Assembly (NCBI RefSeq): GCF_036404135.1
Contig: NZ_DASWPE010000168.1
Coordinates: 1 to 58,865, forward strand
DNA: 58,865 nt
From: Rhodopseudomonas_A sp036404135
GTDB lineage: Bacteria > Pseudomonadota > Alphaproteobacteria > Rhizobiales > Xanthobacteraceae
Direction: 5' to 3'
Part shown: piece after piece, positions 17,515 to 26,372 of the stretch
How positions within the stretch are numbered: the first letter of the stretch is position 1
Layout: every line of letters begins with the position of its first letter
Position numbers and translations under genes: made by a program
Notes under the pieces: generated by a model
Told to the model about the DNA's origin: nothing
Database searches by the model: none
What the model saw: the letters and a program-made list of their open reading frames with translations, nothing else

Positions 17515-18246
17515 CTACGAAGTCTTCATCGTATGAATGCCGCATTCCGTCTTGGCGCGTCCGGCCCAGCGGCCGGCGCGGGCGTCCTCGTGCGACGCGG
17601 TCCGGCTGGTGCAGGGCATGCATCCGACCGACAGAAAACCCGATGCGACGAGCGGATGCGGCGGCAGCTTGGCGGTCGCGTAGATCGCCTCGATGTCCTC
17701 GCGCGACACATTGGCGAACGGATTGAATTTCAACCGCTCGCCGTCCTCTTCGACCACCGGAATGTCGGCGCGCAGCCCGCCCTGGAAGCGCTTGCGGCCA
17801 TTCAGCCAGCCGCGGAACGGCTTAAGCGCACGACGCAGCGGCTCGACCTTGCGGATGAAGCAGCATTTGTCCGGATCGGAGAACCACAGGTCGCGCTCCG
17901 GATCGTCGCGGTCGAGCGCGTCTTGCTGCGGCTTGATCGAGCGCACGTCGGTCAGGCCAAGCTGCGCGATCAGCGTATCGCGATAGGCCAGCGTCTCCTC
18001 GAACAGCCAGCCGGTGTCGAGAAAGATCACCGGGATCGACGGATCGACGTCCGCCATTACTTTCAACAGCGCCGCGGATTCGGTGCCGAACGACGACACC
18101 AAGGCGAGTTGTTCGCGACCGAGCGCCTGCAGCGCCGCGGCGATCACTTCGGCGGGCGAAGCGTCGCGCAGCGCCTGATCGAGCGCCTGCGCCGACGGCA
18201 GCAACGCCGCCGGTTGCGGCAGGGATTGCGAGGCAAGATCGCTCAT
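17515..18246 (-). CDS. cysH: Assimilatory adenylylsulfate/phosphoadenylylsulfate reductase CysH
   Basis: This 243-residue PP-loop protein has VSSFGTES near residue 50 and the catalytic ECGIH at the C-terminus. It also has the Cys pairs DKCC and GCMPC, which ligate a [4Fe-4S] cluster. The cluster marks it as the bacterial APS-reductase type, which reduces APS directly to sulfite, although some such enzymes accept PAPS. It overlaps the DUF934 gene by 1 nt. It works between CysDN(C) and CysI in sulfate assimilation. An APS kinase domain is also present in the locus. Confidence 0.93.
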   Translation of the reverse strand: MSDLASQSLPQPAALLPSAQALDQALRDASPAEVIAAALQALGREQLALVSSFGTESAALLKVMADVDPSIPVIFLDTGWLFEETLAYRDTLIAQLGLTDVRSIKPQQDALDRDDPERDLWFSDPDKCCFIRKVEPLRRALKPFRGWLNGRKRFQGGLRADIPVVEEDGERLKFNPFANVSREDIEAIYATAKLPPHPLVASGFLSVGCMPCTSRTASHEDARAGRWAGRAKTECGIHTMKTS

Positions 18247-18758
18247 CAGTTGGCGCTTTCCGAATGCCGCAACTGCAGCCGGCGCTGCAAGGCGCTGATC
18301 CGGCCGTCGCTGCTCGGCTGATAGAACACCGTGTAGCGCTTGGCGGTGGCGGCGAAGGCCGCGGCGTCGGCGTCCTTCTTTACCTCGAAGGCATCGAAGC
18401 CGTTGCGCAAGAGAAACACGAACTGGTCGCGCAGGATCTGCCCGGTGGCGCGTAATTCGCCGCGAAAGCCGTAGCGTTCGCGCAGCAGCCGCGCCTGAGT
18501 GTGCGCGCGGCCGTCGCGGAAAGTCGGAAACACCAAAGCCACCGCCGACAGCCGATCGAGATACGGCACCAGATCGTCGACGCTGCGATTGTTCGGCCAG
18601 ATCACGCCGAGCGGGCTGTTGCGGCCGATCAGCGCCTCGGGATCCTTGAGAAACCGCGCCGCCGACACCAGCACCGCGCCGTCGAGCGGCAGCTCGGCGT
18701 CGTCGGCGACATGCACGAACGGATCGGCGACCGTCGTTGCGTTCTTAACGAGTGGCAT
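18246..18758 (-). CDS. DUF934 family protein of the cys operon
   Basis: This 170-residue protein matches the DUF934 family, with GVIWPNNRSVDDLVPYLDRL, LVFPTFRDGRAHTQARLLRE and RYGFRGELRATGQILRDQ. The family is almost always found next to cysI and cysH in proteobacteria, yet has no assigned catalytic activity. It overlaps cysI by 14 bp and cysH by 1 nt, so the three are tightly coupled. A support role for sulfite reductase is the usual inference. Confidence 0.9.
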   Translation of the reverse strand: MPLVKNATTVADPFVHVADDAELPLDGAVLVSAARFLKDPEALIGRNSPLGVIWPNNRSVDDLVPYLDRLSAVALVFPTFRDGRAHTQARLLRERYGFRGELRATGQILRDQFVFLLRNGFDAFEVKKDADAAAFAATAKRYTVFYQPSSDGRISALQRRLQLRHSESAN

Positions 18759-20397
18759 AGACGCGCTCCTTGAAAGGCTCGACCCCGAGACGCTGCACGG
18801 CGTCGATGAACAATTCGTCGGGCCGCTGCCGCAACGCCAGATAGGCTTCGACCAGATCTTCGACGACGTCGGCGACGTCGGCGTAAGGCACCGCCGGGCC
18901 GATCAGGGTGCCGACCACCGCGCCCTCGTCGGCGCGGCCGCCGATTGTGATCTGGTAGAATTCCGCGTCGTTCTTCTCGACGCCGAGAATGCCGATATGG
19001 CCGACGTGATGATGGCCGCAGGCGTTGATGCAGCCGGAAATGTTGATGTGCAGCCGGCCGATCAGATTGGCGGTCTCGTTGGAAAACCGCCGCGTCAGTT
19101 CCTGCGCGATCGGGATCGAGCGCGCATTGGCCAGCGAGCAGTAATCCAGCCCCGGGCAGGCGATGATGTCGGTGACCAGATTGACGTTCGGCGTGGCCAC
19201 GCCAATCCGATCCAGCGCCTGCCACAGCGCCGGCAGGTCGCGCCGGGCGACGTGCGGCAGCACCAGATTCTGCTCATGGCCGACGCGGATTTCGCCGAAC
19301 GAGTATTTTTCGGCGAGGTCGGCGATGGCGTCCATCTGCTCGGCGGTGGCGTCGCCGGGAGGTGCACCGACCGGCTTCAGCGACAGCGTGACGATGGCGT
19401 AGCCCTGCTGCTTGTGCGGCGCGACCGAATTGCCGAGCCAGGCGGCGAAGCCGGGATCGGCCGACGCCTTGGTCAGCTCATCGGGATGATCCGGCAGTTT
19501 TTCATAGTCCGGATAGGTGAAGCGCGAGCGGATCTCCTCGATCATGGCGTCGTCGAGCGTCAGCGGCCCGTCGCCGATCTGCTTGAACTCCTCCTCGACT
19601 TCGGCTGCGAATTTCTCGAGGCCCAGTTCGTGCACCAGGATCTTGATCCGCGCCTTGTAGATATTGTCGCGGCGGCCGTACTGATTGTAGACCCGCAGGA
19701 CCGCCTCGACATAACTGAGAATGTCGCGGCCCGGCACGAACGGCTTGATCACCTTGCCGATGAACGGGGTGCGGCCGAGCCCGCCGCCGACCAGCACTTC
19801 GAAGCCGGTTTCGCCGTCCTCGTTCTTGCGCAGCCGCAGGCCGATATCGTGGATCTTGATCGCGGCGCGGTCGTGATCCGACGCGGTGATGGCGAATTTA
19901 AACTTGCGCGGCAGGAACGAGAATTCCGGATGCAGCGTGGTGTATTGCCGCATGATCTCGGCCCAGATCCGCGGGTCCTCGACCTCGCCGGGCGCGACGC
20001 CGGCCCATTGGTCGGCGGTAATGTTGCGGGTGCAATTGCCCGAGGTCTGCATGGCGTGGATGCCGACTTCGGCGAGATCGGCCAGGGCGTCGGGCAGATC
20101 GGCGAGCTTGATCCAGTTGAACTGGATGTTCTGCCTTGTGGTGAAATGGCCGTAGCCACGGTCGTATTTGCGCGCCACGTGGGCGAGCTTGCGCATCTGC
20201 TCGGCCGACAGCGTGCCGTAGGGGATCGCCACCCGGAACATATAGGCGTGCAATTGCAGATAGACGCCGTTCATCAGCCGCAGCATCTTGAACTCGTCTT
20301 CGGTGATCTCGCCGGCGAGCCGGCGCTGCACCTGATCGCGGAATTCGGCGACGCGCTCGTTGATCAGCGTGCGGTCGATGGCATCATAAGCGTACAT
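18745..20397 (-). CDS. cysI: Siroheme-dependent sulfite (or nitrite/sulfite) reductase hemoprotein CysI
   Basis: This 550-residue protein has the two half-domains of the nitrite/sulfite reductase family. The cluster and siroheme ligands are visible as CPGLDYC (C-x5-C) and GCINAC (C-x3-C). TSGNCTRNITADQWAG and RQNIQFNWIKL form part of the substrate pocket. It reduces sulfite to sulfide in six one-electron pairs. No flavoprotein CysJ is nearby, so electrons probably come from ferredoxin or an unlinked reductase. The operon context (cysG, cysH, DUF934) favours sulfite over nitrite. Confidence 0.92.
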   Translation of the reverse strand: MYAYDAIDRTLINERVAEFRDQVQRRLAGEITEDEFKMLRLMNGVYLQLHAYMFRVAIPYGTLSAEQMRKLAHVARKYDRGYGHFTTRQNIQFNWIKLADLPDALADLAEVGIHAMQTSGNCTRNITADQWAGVAPGEVEDPRIWAEIMRQYTTLHPEFSFLPRKFKFAITASDHDRAAIKIHDIGLRLRKNEDGETGFEVLVGGGLGRTPFIGKVIKPFVPGRDILSYVEAVLRVYNQYGRRDNIYKARIKILVHELGLEKFAAEVEEEFKQIGDGPLTLDDAMIEEIRSRFTYPDYEKLPDHPDELTKASADPGFAAWLGNSVAPHKQQGYAIVTLSLKPVGAPPGDATAEQMDAIADLAEKYSFGEIRVGHEQNLVLPHVARRDLPALWQALDRIGVATPNVNLVTDIIACPGLDYCSLANARSIPIAQELTRRFSNETANLIGRLHINISGCINACGHHHVGHIGILGVEKNDAEFYQITIGGRADEGAVVGTLIGPAVPYADVADVVEDLVEAYLALRQRPDELFIDAVQRLGVEPFKERVYATR

Positions 20398-20405
20398 AGC
20401 AAGCC

Positions 20406-20720
20406 TTACACGGTCGCAGGAATATCGATGGTGACGCCGGTGCGGCGGATCTGTTCGCGCAGATTGCCGGGGACGATCGCGCCATGATCGTCGAGGCCCA
20501 CCGGGGCGATGTAGGCGCCGACCGCGCCGACGTCGTCGGCCACCGCTTCGGCGAGCAGCGCGCGCGCGGCGTCGGCGTCGCGCACCACCGCGGCACGGGC
20601 CAGATCGGTCGACCAGTCATGCGCCGCGGTGCGCCAGATCACCGCGCCATCGAAGGTGCGGTTCGCGGTCACCACCGAGGGTCCGGTGATCTTGATTTTC
20701 TGTTGCAGAGGAGAGGTCAT
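20406..20720 (-). CDS. DUF2849 family protein
   Basis: This 104-residue protein fits DUF2849, a small alphaproteobacterial family found between cysG and cysI. It contains SVVTANRTFDGAVIWRTAAHDWSTDL-like sequence (only the first part is diagnostic) and a C-terminal VGLDDHGAIVPGNLREQIR segment. Its start overlaps the cysG stop by ATGA and it ends 8 bp before cysI. The role is unknown; the constant position suggests help to sulfite reductase or siroheme delivery. Confidence 0.87.
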   Translation of the reverse strand: MTSPLQQKIKITGPSVVTANRTFDGAVIWRTAAHDWSTDLARAAVVRDADAARALLAEAVADDVGAVGAYIAPVGLDDHGAIVPGNLREQIRRTGVTIDIPATV

Positions 20721-22162
20721 TCAGCAGCCGCCAACATTTCCGAGAGTTTTTGCGTGAGTGGGGTGAAGGGGTGTGAGTTCGAATCGGTATCGTGCCATGG
20801 CGCCGCATGCGCCACGACGTCGCCGATGATCAGGATCGCCGGCCCGCCCTCGACCTGCGCGACGAGATCGAGCAACTGATCGAGCGTGCCGAGCGCGGCT
20901 TTGGAATTCGGTCGGGTGACGCGGGCGAACACTCCCGCCGGGGTCAGCGGCGAACGGCCGGCGGCGAGGAGTCCGGCGCGGATCTGCGCCGCGGCGCTCA
21001 TGCCCATATAGACGACAAGCGTCGTCTTCTCGTCGGTCAATGCCGAGAAGTCGATCGCCGCGACATCCTTGGCCGCGTGCGCGGTGAGCAGGCTGACGCG
21101 CAGCGCTTCGTTGCGAAACGTCAGCGGCACGTCGAATTCGGCGGCGGCACCCAGCGCCGCGGTGATGCCCGGCACCACCGAATAGGAGATTCCGGCGTCG
21201 CGCAGCGCGGCGATCTCCTCGCCGCCGCGGCCGAACAGCAGCGCATCGCCGCCCTTCAGCCGCACGCAGCGCTGCCCCAGGTTTGCCGCAACAATCAGCC
21301 GGCGGTTGATTTCGTCCTGGCCGATGCCGGGCTGCCCGGCTCGGCGGCCGACCGACACCAGCGTGGCGTCGCGGCGCGCGCGGTCGAGCACTTCTTGTGA
21401 GACCAGATCATCATAGAAGATGGTATCGGCGTCCTGCAGCGCCCTCAGCGCCTTCAGCGTCAACAGATCCGGATCGCCCGGCCCGGCGCCGACCAAAGTG
21501 ACATGGCCGGGCTGCGCGGCACCCGCGAAGTCGGAGGGATTGTCGATATTTTCCAGGAGGTTATCGGCCTGGTTGGGGTGTCCGGCGAGGACCTGCGCGC
21601 CGATCGGGCCATCGACCACCCGCTCCCAGAATTTGCGACGCAGCGCAAATTGCGGAATCCGCTGATGAATAGTCTTGCGCCAGCGGCCGATGAAGCCGGC
21701 GAGCTCGCCGATCCGCGACGGCAATAGCGCCTCGATCTGCTGGCGCAGCCGCCGCGCCACCACCGGCGAGGCGCCGCCGGTGCCGATCGCCACCACGACG
21801 TCGCCGCGATCCACGATCGCGGGCATGATGAAGCTGGAATTGTCGATATCGTCCATGACGTTAACGGGAATGCCGTGAGCCCGCGCGCGCGCCGCCACAG
21901 CCGCTCCGAGATCGCCGGCGCCGGCGCAGAACACCGCGATCACGCCGGTCCATTCGGCGGCCAGCGGATCGCCGTCGACGAACGCGATCTGCCCCTGCCC
22001 GGGCTCGATGCCGCCGAGTTCACGATATCCGTCAATCGCGTAGCAGCGAATGCTCGCCCCGGCCGCCAGCAGCAGCCGCAGCTTGGCGCGCAGCAGCTCT
22101 CCGCCGCCGATCACAAGGACCGGACCGCGGCGCAGGTCGAGGAACACGGGCAGAAATCGCAT
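20717..22162 (-). CDS. cysG: Siroheme synthase CysG
   Basis: This 481-residue trifunctional enzyme has an N-terminal NAD-binding dehydrogenase/ferrochelatase domain (LVIGGGELLRAKLRLLLAAG, residues 15-35). A dimerisation region follows, then a C-terminal uroporphyrinogen-III methyltransferase domain. That domain contains LVGAGPGDPDLLTLKALRAL, FYDDLVS, RLKGGDALLFGRGGEE and VPGITAALGAA. It makes siroheme for CysI. GGAG lies 5 nt before the ATG. It is the first gene of the minus-strand assimilation operon, facing cysD across 242 bp. Confidence 0.95.
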   Translation of the reverse strand: MRFLPVFLDLRRGPVLVIGGGELLRAKLRLLLAAGASIRCYAIDGYRELGGIEPGQGQIAFVDGDPLAAEWTGVIAVFCAGAGDLGAAVAARARAHGIPVNVMDDIDNSSFIMPAIVDRGDVVVAIGTGGASPVVARRLRQQIEALLPSRIGELAGFIGRWRKTIHQRIPQFALRRKFWERVVDGPIGAQVLAGHPNQADNLLENIDNPSDFAGAAQPGHVTLVGAGPGDPDLLTLKALRALQDADTIFYDDLVSQEVLDRARRDATLVSVGRRAGQPGIGQDEINRRLIVAANLGQRCVRLKGGDALLFGRGGEEIAALRDAGISYSVVPGITAALGAAAEFDVPLTFRNEALRVSLLTAHAAKDVAAIDFSALTDEKTTLVVYMGMSAAAQIRAGLLAAGRSPLTPAGVFARVTRPNSKAALGTLDQLLDLVAQVEGGPAILIIGDVVAHAAPWHDTDSNSHPFTPLTQKLSEMLAAAE

Positions 22163-22404
22163 ACAGACTCCGCTCCCCGGAACAGCGGGGTTGACTGGAA
22201 TTATTTTCTATATATGTGTCTTTCATCGGCCGCAAAGAGAAATTTATTTCTTCTCTTCTGCGGCCCAACCGTGGAATTTTTTACCCCTAATCGCAAGGCG
22301 CAGGAGATGGTTCTTCTCGACAACGGTGCGCGACGGCAGGAGTTGCTTGCCCTGGCGTGGTCCGCGGTCGGGCCGGATCGCTCGCTCGCAGCCCGGAGAC
22401 GCCG
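22163..22404. promoter_or_regulatory. Divergent cysG-cysD control region
   Basis: This 242-bp gap separates the two arms of the sulfate assimilation cluster and must hold both promoters. The cysG-proximal 120 bp are strikingly AT-rich for this genome and include TATATATG at about 22209. TGGAATTATTTTC (from 22196) and TGGAATTTTTTAC (from 22272) form a repeated pair that flanks a strong hairpin at 22228-22265. A CysB-type LysR activator would be expected to bind here, but I cannot assign its site. Confidence 0.6.
22228..22265. promoter_or_regulatory. Imperfect 38-bp inverted repeat between cysG and cysD
   Basis: The arms are GGCCGCAAAGAGAA and TTCTCTTCTGCGGCC, which pair over 7 GC-rich bases and then AAGAGAA with one bulge. 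The loop is AT-rich. It could be an operator or a leader hairpin for one of the divergent operons. There is no T-run directly after either arm, so a simple terminator is unlikely. Confidence 0.6.
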
Positions 22405-23211
22405 ATGACCCCCGGTATGGACCACCTCGACGCGCTGGAAGCGCAGAGTATCTACATTTTGCGCGAAGCCTTCGCGAGGCTGAAGAAGCTGGCGCTGTTG
22501 TGGTCGCTCGGCAAAGACTCCAATGTGATGATCTGGCTCGCCCGCAAGGCGTTCTTCGGCCGGGTGCCGTTTCCCGCCATGCACGTCGATACCGGCAAGA
22601 AATTCCCTGAAATGTATGCGTTTCGTGATCAGTATTCAAAGGAATGGGATCTCGACCTGATCCTCGAATATTGCCCCGGCATCGAAAGCGTCGATCCGAC
22701 GCTGCCGCCGGCGGCGCGCTCCGCGGCGCGCAAGACCGAAGGTTTGAAGCTGGCGCTGGCCAAGCACGGCTTCGACGGCCTGATCGCCGGGATCCGCCGC
22801 GACGAGGAAGCCACCCGCGCCAAGGAGCGGGTGTTTTCGCCGCGCGGCACCGAGGGCGGTTGGGACGTCCGCGATCAGCCGCCGGAATTCTGGGACCAAT
22901 TCAACGCCTCGCCGCCGCCCGGCTCGCATCTGCGCATCCACCCGATCCTGCATTGGACCGAGGCCGATATCTGGGCCTACACCAAGCGCGAGAACATCCC
23001 GATCATCCCTCTTTATCTTTCGCAGAACGGCAAGCGCTATCGCTCGCTGGGCGACGCCGATATCACCAATCCGGTGGAGTCCACCGCCTCGAATATCGAT
23101 GAAATCCTCATCGAGCTCGATGCCACCAAGGTGCCCGAGCGCGCCGGTCGCGCGCTTGACCATGAAACCGAAGACGCCTTCGAGCGGCTTCGCGTCGCCG
23201 GCTATCTGTGA
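22405..23211 (+). CDS. cysD: Sulfate adenylyltransferase subunit 2 CysD
   Basis: This 268-residue protein is the catalytic PP-loop subunit of ATP sulfurylase. It has LLWSLGKDSNVMIWLARKAF (PP-loop), FPAMHVDTGKKFPEM, AGIRRDEEATRAKERVFSPR and HPILHWTEADIWAY. It makes APS from ATP and sulfate with CysN. I chose ATG at 22405 because CGGAGA precedes it; 16 upstream codons are open but unlike the family. Its stop overlaps the GTG start of cysNC. Confidence 0.94.
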   Translation: MTPGMDHLDALEAQSIYILREAFARLKKLALLWSLGKDSNVMIWLARKAFFGRVPFPAMHVDTGKKFPEMYAFRDQYSKEWDLDLILEYCPGIESVDPTLPPAARSAARKTEGLKLALAKHGFDGLIAGIRRDEEATRAKERVFSPRGTEGGWDVRDQPPEFWDQFNASPPPGSHLRIHPILHWTEADIWAYTKRENIPIIPLYLSQNGKRYRSLGDADITNPVESTASNIDEILIELDATKVPERAGRALDHETEDAFERLRVAGYL

Positions 23212-25142
23212 GCAGCATCGCCATGAACCTCGTCGTCACCACCCCGCAGCCCTCGCTCGCCACCCCGAACGGCACCACCCGCCCGCAGGTCCGCATCGTC
23301 ATCGTCGGCCATGTCGACCACGGCAAATCCACTTTGGTCGGCCGGCTGTTGCACGAAACCGGCTCGCTGCCCGACGGCAAGCTGGAAATGCTGAAGGAAG
23401 TCAGCGCCCGGCGCGGCATGCCGTTCGAATGGTCGTTCCTGCTCGACGCGCTGCAGACCGAGCGCGACCAGGGCATCACCATCGATACCACGCAGATCTC
23501 GTTCCGCACCCACTCCCGCGACGTGGTGCTGATCGACGCCCCCGGCCACGCCGAATTCCTGCGCAACATGATCACCGGCGCCTCGCAGGCCGACGCCGCG
23601 GTGCTGATTATCGACGCCTTGGAAGGCGTGCGCGACCAGACCCGGCGGCACGGCTACCTGCTGCATCTGCTCGGCATCAAACAGGTCGCGGTGGTGGTCA
23701 ACAAGATGGACCGCGTCGAGTTCAGCGAAGCCCGCTTCACCGCGATCAGCGATGAAATCTCCGCGCATCTGATCGAACTCGGCGTCACGCCGACCGCAGT
23801 GATCCCGATTTCGGCCCGCGACGGCGACGGCGTCAACGAGCGCACGGCGAATATCGCCTGGTACAACGGCCCGACCGTGGTGGAAGCGCTCGACGCGCTG
23901 ACGCCGGCGCGGCCGCTCGACGAACTGGCGCTGCGGCTGCCGGTGCAGGCGATCTACAAATTCGACGACCGCCGCATCGTCGCCGGCCGGATCGAGTCCG
24001 GTCATCTCAAGGCCGGCGACGAGATCGTCATCATGCCGGCTGGCAAGATCGCCAAGATCAAGACCGTCGAAGGCTGGCCGGTGACGCCGCTCTCCGGCCC
24101 GCAAGGCGCCGGACGCTCGGTCGGCATCACGCTCGACCGCGAATTGTTCATCGAACGCGGCGACGTCATCGCCCACGCCGACGCCGCGCCGCGCGACACC
24201 AGGCGAATCCAGGCGCGGATTTTCTGGCTGCATCATCAGCCGCTCAGCGTCGGCGCCAATGTGCTGGTCCGGCTCGGCACCCGGGAAACCCGCGCCAATG
24301 TCGTCGCCATCGAGAAGGCGGTCGATCCCGGCGAACTCGCCAGCGTCGCGGCCAAATCGATCGCCCGCAACCACGTCGGCGAAATCACCCTCGCGCTGCT
24401 GCATCCGGTGGCGGCCGATCCCTATCTCGACAATCCGCGCACCGGCCGGCTGGTGATCGAGGTCGACGGCCGCATCGCCGGCGGCGGGCTGGTGCTGAAG
24501 GTCGAGGGCGGTAGCCGCGGCACGGTCGACATCGTCCCGGTGGAATCCGCGCTGCGGCCGGAAGATCGCGTGGCGCGCTATCGCCACAACGGCGCGGTGC
24601 TGTGGTTCACCGGGCTGCCCGGCGCCGGCAAATCCACGCTGGCGGTGGCGCTGGAACGCCGGCTGTTCAACCGCGGCGGCTCGCCGATCCTGCTCGACGG
24701 CGACACCCTGCGCGCCGGCCTCAACGGCGATCTCGGCTTTTCGCCCAAGGACCGCGCGGAGAACATCCGCCGGCTCGCCGAAGTCGCCACCCACCTCGCC
24801 CGCAACGGCCATATCGCCATCGTCGCCGCGGTGTCGCCCTCGCTCGAGGATCGCGCCGCGGCGCGGCGGATCGCCGACAGCCTGTTCCGCGAAATCTATG
24901 TCGCCACCCCGGCGGAAATCTGCGAGAGCCGCGACCCCAAGGGTCACTATGCCAAGGCCCGCGCCGGCGCATTGAAAGGCTTCACCGGGATCGGCAATGA
25001 TTATCAGCCGCCGACCGACAGCGAACTGACCATCGACACCGCGAGCCGGCCGGTCGCCGAGGCGATCGACGAGATCGAACTGATGCTGGCGAAAACCGGC
25101 GTGCTGATCGAAGAACTCGTCGACCTCGCCGCCAACATCTAA
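23208..25142 (+). CDS. cysNC: Bifunctional sulfate adenylyltransferase GTPase subunit / APS kinase CysNC
   Basis: This 644-residue fusion has two parts. The N-terminal CysN GTPase shows GHVDHGKST near residue 36, DAPGH and NKMD. The C-terminal CysC kinase (from about residue 460) shows FTGLPGAGKSTLAVALE and LLDGDTLRAGLNGDLGF. CysN couples GTP hydrolysis to APS formation, and CysC phosphorylates APS to PAPS. Fusion is common in alphaproteobacteria. The start is GTG at 23208, overlapping cysD; ATG at 23223 is possible. PAPS production beside an APS-type CysH hints at another PAPS use. Confidence 0.94.
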   Translation: MSSIAMNLVVTTPQPSLATPNGTTRPQVRIVIVGHVDHGKSTLVGRLLHETGSLPDGKLEMLKEVSARRGMPFEWSFLLDALQTERDQGITIDTTQISFRTHSRDVVLIDAPGHAEFLRNMITGASQADAAVLIIDALEGVRDQTRRHGYLLHLLGIKQVAVVVNKMDRVEFSEARFTAISDEISAHLIELGVTPTAVIPISARDGDGVNERTANIAWYNGPTVVEALDALTPARPLDELALRLPVQAIYKFDDRRIVAGRIESGHLKAGDEIVIMPAGKIAKIKTVEGWPVTPLSGPQGAGRSVGITLDRELFIERGDVIAHADAAPRDTRRIQARIFWLHHQPLSVGANVLVRLGTRETRANVVAIEKAVDPGELASVAAKSIARNHVGEITLALLHPVAADPYLDNPRTGRLVIEVDGRIAGGGLVLKVEGGSRGTVDIVPVESALRPEDRVARYRHNGAVLWFTGLPGAGKSTLAVALERRLFNRGGSPILLDGDTLRAGLNGDLGFSPKDRAENIRRLAEVATHLARNGHIAIVAAVSPSLEDRAAARRIADSLFREIYVATPAEICESRDPKGHYAKARAGALKGFTGIGNDYQPPTDSELTIDTASRPVAEAIDEIELMLAKTGVLIEELVDLAANI

Positions 25143-25176
25143 CCCGCACGCCCATCCCGCAGCGACAGGAGTTCTC

Positions 25177-26184
25177 GTGAATCGCCTCGCCATCGCCTTC
25201 CTCGCCGGCCTCGGCGCCCTCACCGCGGTATCCGCGGTGCAGGCGCAGACTCCGACCACGCTGCTCAACGTCTCCTACGACATTTCGCGCGAGCTCTATG
25301 TCGAGATCAACGCCGCCTTCACCAAGCAATGGAAGGCCAAGACCGGCCAGGACGTCACCATCAACCAGTCGCACAACGGCTCGTCGCGGCAGGCGCGATC
25401 GATCCTCGAAGGGCTGGAGGCCGACGTCGTGACCTTCAACCAGGTCACCGACGTGCAGGTGCTGTATGATAAAGGCAAGCTGATCCCGGCGGACTGGGCG
25501 AAGCGACTGCCTAACAATTCCTCGCCGTATTACTCGCTGCCGGCGTTCCTGGTGCGCGCCGGCAATCCCAAGGCCATCAAGGATTGGGACGATCTGGTGA
25601 AGCCGGGCGTGCAGGTGATCTTCCCGAACCCGAAGACCTCTGGCAACGCCCGCTACACCTATCTCGCTGCCTATGCCTATGCGAAGCACAAATACGGCAG
25701 CGAGGCCGAGGCCGACGCCTTCATCAAAAAGCTGTTCGGCAATGTGCCGGTGTTCGACACCGGCGGCCGCGCCGCCACCACCACCTTCGTCGAGCGGCAG
25801 ACCGGCGACGTGCTGATTTCCTTCGAGGCCGAGACCAGCGCGATCCGCGACGTCGCCGGCAAAGACAAATACGAAGTGGTGGTGCCGCCGACCAGCCTGC
25901 TCGCGGAATTTCCGGTCAGCGTGGTCGACAAATACGCCGACAAGCACGGCACAAGGCCGCTCGCCACCGCCTATCTGGAATATCTTTACTCGCCGGAGGG
26001 CCAGACGATTCTGGCGAAGGCCTATAACCGGGTCAACGACGCCACGGTGGCGGCGCAGTTCAAGGACAAATTCCCCGAGGTCAAGCTGTACCGGGTCGAG
26101 GACGAGTTCGGCGGCTGGGACAAGCTCACCGCCGACCACCTGGCGTCGGGCGCCAAGCTCGATCAATTATTCGGCGGCCGCTGA
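25177..26184 (+). CDS. Second sulfate-family periplasmic binding protein
   Basis: This 335-residue protein has a signal peptide ending SAVQAQ. It has the sulfate-binding family motifs LLNVSYDISRELY, QSHNGSSRQARSILEGL, FLVRAGNPKAIKDWDDL and NPKTSGNARYTYLAAYAYA. It is clearly a paralogue of the protein encoded at 16.4-17.4 kb. It differs in the binding loop (SHNGSSRQ instead of SHGGSGAQ) and in FNQVTDVQ instead of LALAYDID. A shifted preference, for example thiosulfate, is possible. CAGGAG precedes the GTG start. It follows cysNC by 34 bp and leads into cysT2 and cysW2. Confidence 0.9.
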   Translation: MNRLAIAFLAGLGALTAVSAVQAQTPTTLLNVSYDISRELYVEINAAFTKQWKAKTGQDVTINQSHNGSSRQARSILEGLEADVVTFNQVTDVQVLYDKGKLIPADWAKRLPNNSSPYYSLPAFLVRAGNPKAIKDWDDLVKPGVQVIFPNPKTSGNARYTYLAAYAYAKHKYGSEAEADAFIKKLFGNVPVFDTGGRAATTTFVERQTGDVLISFEAETSAIRDVAGKDKYEVVVPPTSLLAEFPVSVVDKYADKHGTRPLATAYLEYLYSPEGQTILAKAYNRVNDATVAAQFKDKFPEVKLYRVEDEFGGWDKLTADHLASGAKLDQLFGGR

Positions 26185-26372
26185 AGCCAAGCCACTTCAC
26201 CTCTCCCCGCTTGCGGGGAGAGGTCGACCGGCTGAGCTTTAGCGAAGCCGGGTCGGGTGAGGGGGCGTCTCGGCAGAACGCGGCGCCCCCTCACCCGGCG
26301 CGACACGCTGCGCTCGTCACGCCACCCTCTCCCCGCAAGCTGGGCGAGGGTGCGCTGCCGCCGTGGTAAGAT
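26185..26372. repeat. REP-like palindrome between second sbp and cysT
   Basis: The element runs from CACCTCTCCCCGCTTGCGGG at about 26200 to CTCTCCCCGCAAGCTGGGCG at about 26347, with inner GGTCGGGTGAGGGGGCGTCT. It is the same family as the right-hand element at 16219-16351 and occupies the same intercistronic position in this second transporter set. Confidence 0.88.
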
